DNA from: Gemmatimonadales bacterium
GTDB taxonomy: Bacteria > Gemmatimonadota > Gemmatimonadetes > Gemmatimonadales > JACORV01
DNA length: 37,627 bases
Direction: 5' to 3'
Assembly: GCA_035502185.1 (NCBI GenBank)
Contig: DATJUT010000046.1
Location: 1 to 37,627 of the forward strand
Part shown: positions 35,010 through 37,627 of the stretch, one piece after another
How positions within the stretch are numbered: position 1 is the stretch's first letter
Layout of the letters: each line of letters starts with the position of its first letter
Notes under the pieces: generated by a model
What the model saw: only the letters and a program-made list of their open reading frames with translations
The model's database searches: none
What the model was told of the DNA's origin: nothing
Position numbers and translations under genes: made by a program

Positions 35010-36365
35010 ATGGCTCGCCGGTTGCGTCCCCACCACGCGTGGGGCCTGGCTCTTGTCGTGTCTTTCCTGGCCGCCTGCAGGACGTCGCCCCCCGCTCCGC
35101 CGCCGCCACCGCCCACGCCCGCCGGGCCCGAGGCCGCCGCCGGCTTCGACGGCCGGAGCAACGGGCTGGTGAGCGATTCGGTGCACGCGGCGGATCTGGC
35201 GGTCTTCGACGAGGTGGAGGCTCTCGCCGACGGGCTCGGCCCGATCTACAACGCGCAGTCGTGCCGGGAGTGCCACCAGAACCCGCAGTCGGGCGGGACG
35301 AGCCAGGTCACCGAGCTGCGTGTCGGTCACCTCGGGCCCGACGGGCGGTTCCGCAACCCCGACATCCCGATCGGGCGGGGCGCGGACACCATCCACGGCC
35401 GCACCCTGGTGAACGACCGCGCCATCTGCCCCAACGCCGCGTTCCCCGACAGCGAGATCCAGGAGCGCGTCCCCGACGTCGACACCATCAATACGCGCCG
35501 GGCCTCGCTGAACCTCCTGGGCGACGGGCTGGTGGAGGCGGTGTCCGACGCCACGCTCCTGCAGATCGCGAGGGACCAGCGTCGCCTGACCAACGGCAAG
35601 GTCCAGGGCCAGGCCCTGTTCGTCCCGATCGTGGAGTCGCCGGGGATGACGGCCGTGGGGCGGTTCGGGTGGAAAGACCAGCACGCGAGCCTGCTGTCGT
35701 TCGCGGGTGACGCGTACGTCAACGAGATGGGCATCACCAACACGCTGGACCCGGACGAGGTCACCAGCATCTGCAACACGGCCGCCGAGCCCAACGACAA
35801 GCCGGGGCCGGACGGGCTGTCGGACATCGACCGGTTCGCGCGGTTCATGCGCGCCACCAAGGCGCCGGCGCGCGACAGCATCCTCGCGGCCACCTCGACG
35901 GCGAAGTGGGGGTCCGCGCTGTTCGACAGCATCGGCTGCGTCACCTGCCACGTGCGGAGCATTCTCACCGCCGCGGCCGGCACGGTCATCAACGGCGGCA
36001 AGGACACCGTCACGAGTGCGCTCGCCGGCAAGGTGTTCCACCCCTTCGGCGACTTCCTGCTGCACGACGTCGGGACCGGCGACGGCATCGCCATCGCGGT
36101 GCAGGAGCACTACGGCCGGCGCTATGCGCGGTACAAGTGGCAGGAGTTCTCGATGGACAGCGTGCTGGGCGCCCGCAACAAGGTGCGCACGGCGCCGCTG
36201 TGGGGCGTCCGCTTCCGGCCGCGCCTCCTGCACGACGGGAGCGCGCTCACGCTGCGCGAGGCCGTCCTGCGGCACCGCCGGGAGGCGAGCGACGTGACCG
36301 ATCGTTTCCTGGAGCTCACGCCGGCCGAGCAGGCGGCGATCGTCACGTTCCTGAAGTCGCTGTAG
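35010..36365 (+). CDS. Di-heme c-type cytochrome lipoprotein (di-heme oxidoreductase/peroxidase-like)
   Basis: A 451-residue lipoprotein: signal peptide with a textbook lipobox L-A-A-C (Cys23), then a Pro-rich tether. Two heme-binding motifs are seen, S-C-R-E-C-H (~residue 91) and G-C-V-T-C-H (~311). R-R-A-S-L-N-L-L-G-D-G-L-V-E-A (~165) and L-W-G-V-R-F-R-P-R-L-L-H-D-G (~396-409) are features of the DHOR/PF06537 family, related to bacterial di-heme peroxidases. It likely transfers electrons at the outer side of the membrane; the substrate is unknown. ATG 35010 has GGAGG six bases upstream. A palindromic terminator follows ~45 bases after the stop. Confidence 0.88.
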   Translation: MARRLRPHHAWGLALVVSFLAACRTSPPAPPPPPPTPAGPEAAAGFDGRSNGLVSDSVHAADLAVFDEVEALADGLGPIYNAQSCRECHQNPQSGGTSQVTELRVGHLGPDGRFRNPDIPIGRGADTIHGRTLVNDRAICPNAAFPDSEIQERVPDVDTINTRRASLNLLGDGLVEAVSDATLLQIARDQRRLTNGKVQGQALFVPIVESPGMTAVGRFGWKDQHASLLSFAGDAYVNEMGITNTLDPDEVTSICNTAAEPNDKPGPDGLSDIDRFARFMRATKAPARDSILAATSTAKWGSALFDSIGCVTCHVRSILTAAAGTVINGGKDTVTSALAGKVFHPFGDFLLHDVGTGDGIAIAVQEHYGRRYARYKWQEFSMDSVLGARNKVRTAPLWGVRFRPRLLHDGSALTLREAVLRHRREASDVTDRFLELTPAEQAAIVTFLKSL

Positions 36366-36409
36366 CGTCCGCCGGGCGGGAGCCCGGACCGGACGCCCGG
36401 GCTGCAAAG

Positions 36410-36441
36410 GCAAACCGGCCCCCGCGCGGGGGCCGGTTTGC
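36410..36441. terminator. Palindromic, probably bidirectional terminator
   Basis: A perfect 32-base palindrome (arms GCAAACCGGCCCCCGC and GCGGGGGCCGGTTTGC) lies between the convergent cytochrome gene (+) and membrane gene (-). On the minus strand it is followed by CTTTGC, so both directions can use it. U-tracts are weak. Confidence 0.65.
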
Positions 36442-36461
36442 GTCGGGAGTGCCCGGCGGCG

Positions 36462-37046
36462 TCAGCGCTTCTCGGTGTTCTGCGCGATCGTCACGAGGGC
36501 CACGCTGCCCTCCGCGGCCGCGTAGAAGAGCACCAGCGCCAGGAAGCCCACCAGGAGCATGTGGATCAGGAACAGGATCCCGCCGATGAACGAGGCCTCG
36601 CCGGTCTCGGCGCCGTGCGGGAGCAGCATCGTGAAGGCGCCGATCATCCCGAGCGGGTTCTGTTTCGTCACCCACAGGAAGATCATCCCGCCCACGCCGA
36701 AGACCGCGGCGAACGACGCGTAGATCTCGCCGATGGCGCGGAGCAGCTGCGAGAAGATGGGGACTACGGTGAACCGCGAATCCGGGAGGCCGCCGACCAC
36801 GCCGGCGCGGTAGAACAGGATCTGGGCGAGCATCGCGACGGCGACGACGATCAGCAGCGCGAGCAGGACGCCGGCGCCGGTCTGGCCGGACTCGGAGAGG
36901 CCCTTCAGGGCCCGGTAGGCCCACACGAGGCCTCCCAGCACGGCGAGGACCGCGGACACCCGGAGTGCGGTGGCGGCCCACGAGCGGATGACGCGACCTT
37001 CATCGAGCGCCTTCAGTACGGGTTCGAGGCTCGGCACGGCGGCCAT
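36462..37046 (-). CDS. Four-helix membrane protein, function unknown
   Basis: A 194-residue protein with four predicted membrane helices (~24-46, 57-80, 106-140 as one or two, 152-176), a short polar N-terminus (M-A-A-V-P-S-L-E-P-V-L-K-A-L-D) and a small C-terminal tail. The pattern L-F-Y-R-A and a late V-L-F-Y-A-A-A-E-G recur at helix ends. I recognise no family and see no catalytic motif. ATG 37046 has a GAGGAGGG site four bases upstream and a promoter at 37105. It converges on the cytochrome gene. Confidence 0.75.
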   Translation of the reverse strand: MAAVPSLEPVLKALDEGRVIRSWAATALRVSAVLAVLGGLVWAYRALKGLSESGQTGAGVLLALLIVVAVAMLAQILFYRAGVVGGLPDSRFTVVPIFSQLLRAIGEIYASFAAVFGVGGMIFLWVTKQNPLGMIGAFTMLLPHGAETGEASFIGGILFLIHMLLVGFLALVLFYAAAEGSVALVTIAQNTEKR

Positions 37047-37104
37047 GCATCCCTCCTCGGGCTGACGGACTGGCGTGGACAGGGTGGTCGTGGGAAGGCG
37101 TCGG

Positions 37105-37133
37105 ATTCAACACGGTGGGCGGCCGCTTGTCAA
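37105..37133 (-). promoter_or_regulatory. Promoter of the membrane protein gene
   Basis: On the minus strand TTGACA (37128-37133), 17-base spacer, TTGAAT (37105-37110). Transcription would begin near 37098, giving a ~50-base leader to ATG 37046. Confidence 0.6.
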
Positions 37134-37313
37134 ACGGCCCGGGGCCGGTCGAGCGTTGACCGGTCTGCGGGGGCGGGGCATCTTCGAGCCGTTGGGCGCA
37201 CGCGTCGGGCCGACGGCGCGGGGGCGGATCGGGCCTGGTGGTCTGACTGGTCTTCAAAGACGCCACCCCCGGCGGACTCAGCGACACTCAGGGATACTCA
37301 CCGGCACGATTGA

Positions 37314-37349
37314 GCACGAACGGCCCCCGTTCCCGGGGGCCGTTCGTGC
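37314..37349. terminator. Strong hairpin near the right edge
   Basis: A perfect 16-bp stem, arms GCACGAACGGCCCCCG (37314-37329) and CGGGGGCCGTTCGTGC (37334-37349), with TTCC loop. No upstream plus-strand gene is seen to be ended by it, so it may insulate the phage-like gene or end a minus-strand transcript coming from outside the window. Confidence 0.6.
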
Positions 37350-37415
37350 GTCTCAGGCCCTTGAATGTCTTTGAGGTCAATGGACACCGCGTAGACAGCG
37401 GGGCGGGGGTGTAGC

Positions 37416-37627
37416 GTGGGCTTCCGCGACAAGGCGGACGCGCGCGAGAAAGCGCGGCGCGGGGGCTTGGCGCGCGCGGCCCAGCGCAAGACGCAACGGG
37501 CCGGGCCGCCGCCGTTCACTGGCTCGCCGTTGGACTTGATGGCCTTGGCCGGCATGGGCGCGAGCTGGGATGCGTGGCGCGCGTTGCTACGTGCGATCTA
37601 CCACCTGCCGATGTCGGAGCAGGACCA
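37416..37627 (+). CDS. N-terminus of a phage terminase large subunit-like protein (cut by window)
   Basis: The first 70 codons of a gene that runs off the window. The frame opens after a TAG at 37392-37394; the first start codon is GTG at 37416, preceded by GGGGG. Residues 1-35 are basic (D-K-A-D-A-R-E-K-A-R-R-G-G). Then come S-P-L-D-L-M-A-L-A and S-W-D-A-W-R-A-L-L-R-A-I-Y-H-L-P-M-S. The S-W-x-x-W-R-x-x-L-x-A and L-P-M-S/T pattern is the one I recall from the N-termini of many phage terminase large subunits. No ATPase motif falls inside the window, so the call is provisional. If right, this is the edge of a prophage or a phage-derived element. Confidence 0.5.
   Translation, partial: MGFRDKADAREKARRGGLARAAQRKTQRAGPPPFTGSPLDLMALAGMGASWDAWRALLRAIYHLPMSEQD

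Larger units (their letters stand above)
37047..37415. other. 369-base stretch without a supported gene
   Basis: This gap holds the minus-strand promoter at 37105, a hairpin at 37145-37163 (CCGGTC, seven-base loop, GACCGG) and the long hairpin at 37314-37349. A TCAAAGAC at 37254-37261 has its inverse GTCTTTGA at 37367-37374. No convincing ORF or tRNA is found. It may be the junction between the host genome and a mobile region that begins further right. Confidence 0.6.

Noticed and set aside
37225-37320. A tRNA-Sec-like CTTCAAA loop in the non-coding stretch.
   Set aside because: The flanking bases do not form an anticodon stem, and no T-arm or acceptor stem pairs.
37000-37374. Short frames in the gap (99 codons on plus, 95 on minus).
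   Set aside because: No domain, no ribosome site, Arg/Pro/Gly-rich; they cross the hairpins and the promoter.

Overview
This is a very GC-rich bacterial chromosome segment with tightly packed genes, many GTG starts and repeated ATGA/GTGA stop-start overlaps. The gene content fits a didermic, soil or sediment type bacterium: SecDF, lipoproteins, a c-type cytochrome lipoprotein, GatCAB, MurA, and a strict sigma70-like TTGACA/TTGACG promoter style. My best guess is Gemmatimonadota. That placement is inferred from style and gene neighbourhood, with no marker gene comparison behind it, and Myxococcota or Acidobacteriota remain possible.

Layout. (1) 1-3458, plus strand: a HEAT-repeat protein overlapping an HD-GYP protein; both open with what looks like the same N-terminal domain. 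(2) 3435-7276, minus strand: a compact operon read right to left, with a roadblock protein, a response regulator, a mannose-1-phosphate guanylyltransferase, a GlmU-like left-handed beta-helix protein and a YycJ-like metallo-beta-lactamase-fold hydrolase. (3) 7347-15926, plus strand: from a clear promoter, a lipoprotein-like protein, serS, a sensor histidine kinase, a PcrA/UvrD helicase and gatC-gatA-gatB, closed by a strong hairpin. (4) 16078-21669: a small secreted protein, a minus-strand pair (membrane coiled-coil protein plus secreted zinc-dependent phospholipase C-like protein), then murA, pgeF and an exported TPR protein. (5) 21688-29378: the classical translation/transcription operon rimP-nusA-ylxQ-infB-ylxP-rbfA-truB-ribF, preceded by a promoter and an intrinsic-terminator hairpin inside the leader. 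An 80-bp tandem duplication sits between truB and ribF. (6) 29346-33402: secD-secF-tatD-ridA. (7) 33433-37046: a zinc-ribbon/degenerate-receiver protein, a secreted protein, a di-heme cytochrome lipoprotein and a four-helix membrane protein. (8) 37047-37627: a largely non-coding stretch with hairpins, then the first 70 codons of a gene resembling the N-terminus of a phage terminase large subunit, cut by the window edge. This may be a prophage boundary.

How the parts fit. Most of the window is housekeeping: aminoacylation and transamidation, ribosome and 30S maturation, initiation, translocation, and peptidoglycan synthesis and repair. The signalling pieces (HD-GYP, roadblock, two receivers, histidine kinase) are scattered between them. 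The observations most worth checking are the shared N-terminal domain of the first two genes, the leader attenuator before rimP, MurA with Asp in place of the catalytic Cys, the probable CTG start of truB, the 80-bp duplication, the degenerate receiver, and the phage-like right edge. I found no CRISPR array, rRNA, tRNA or insertion sequence.
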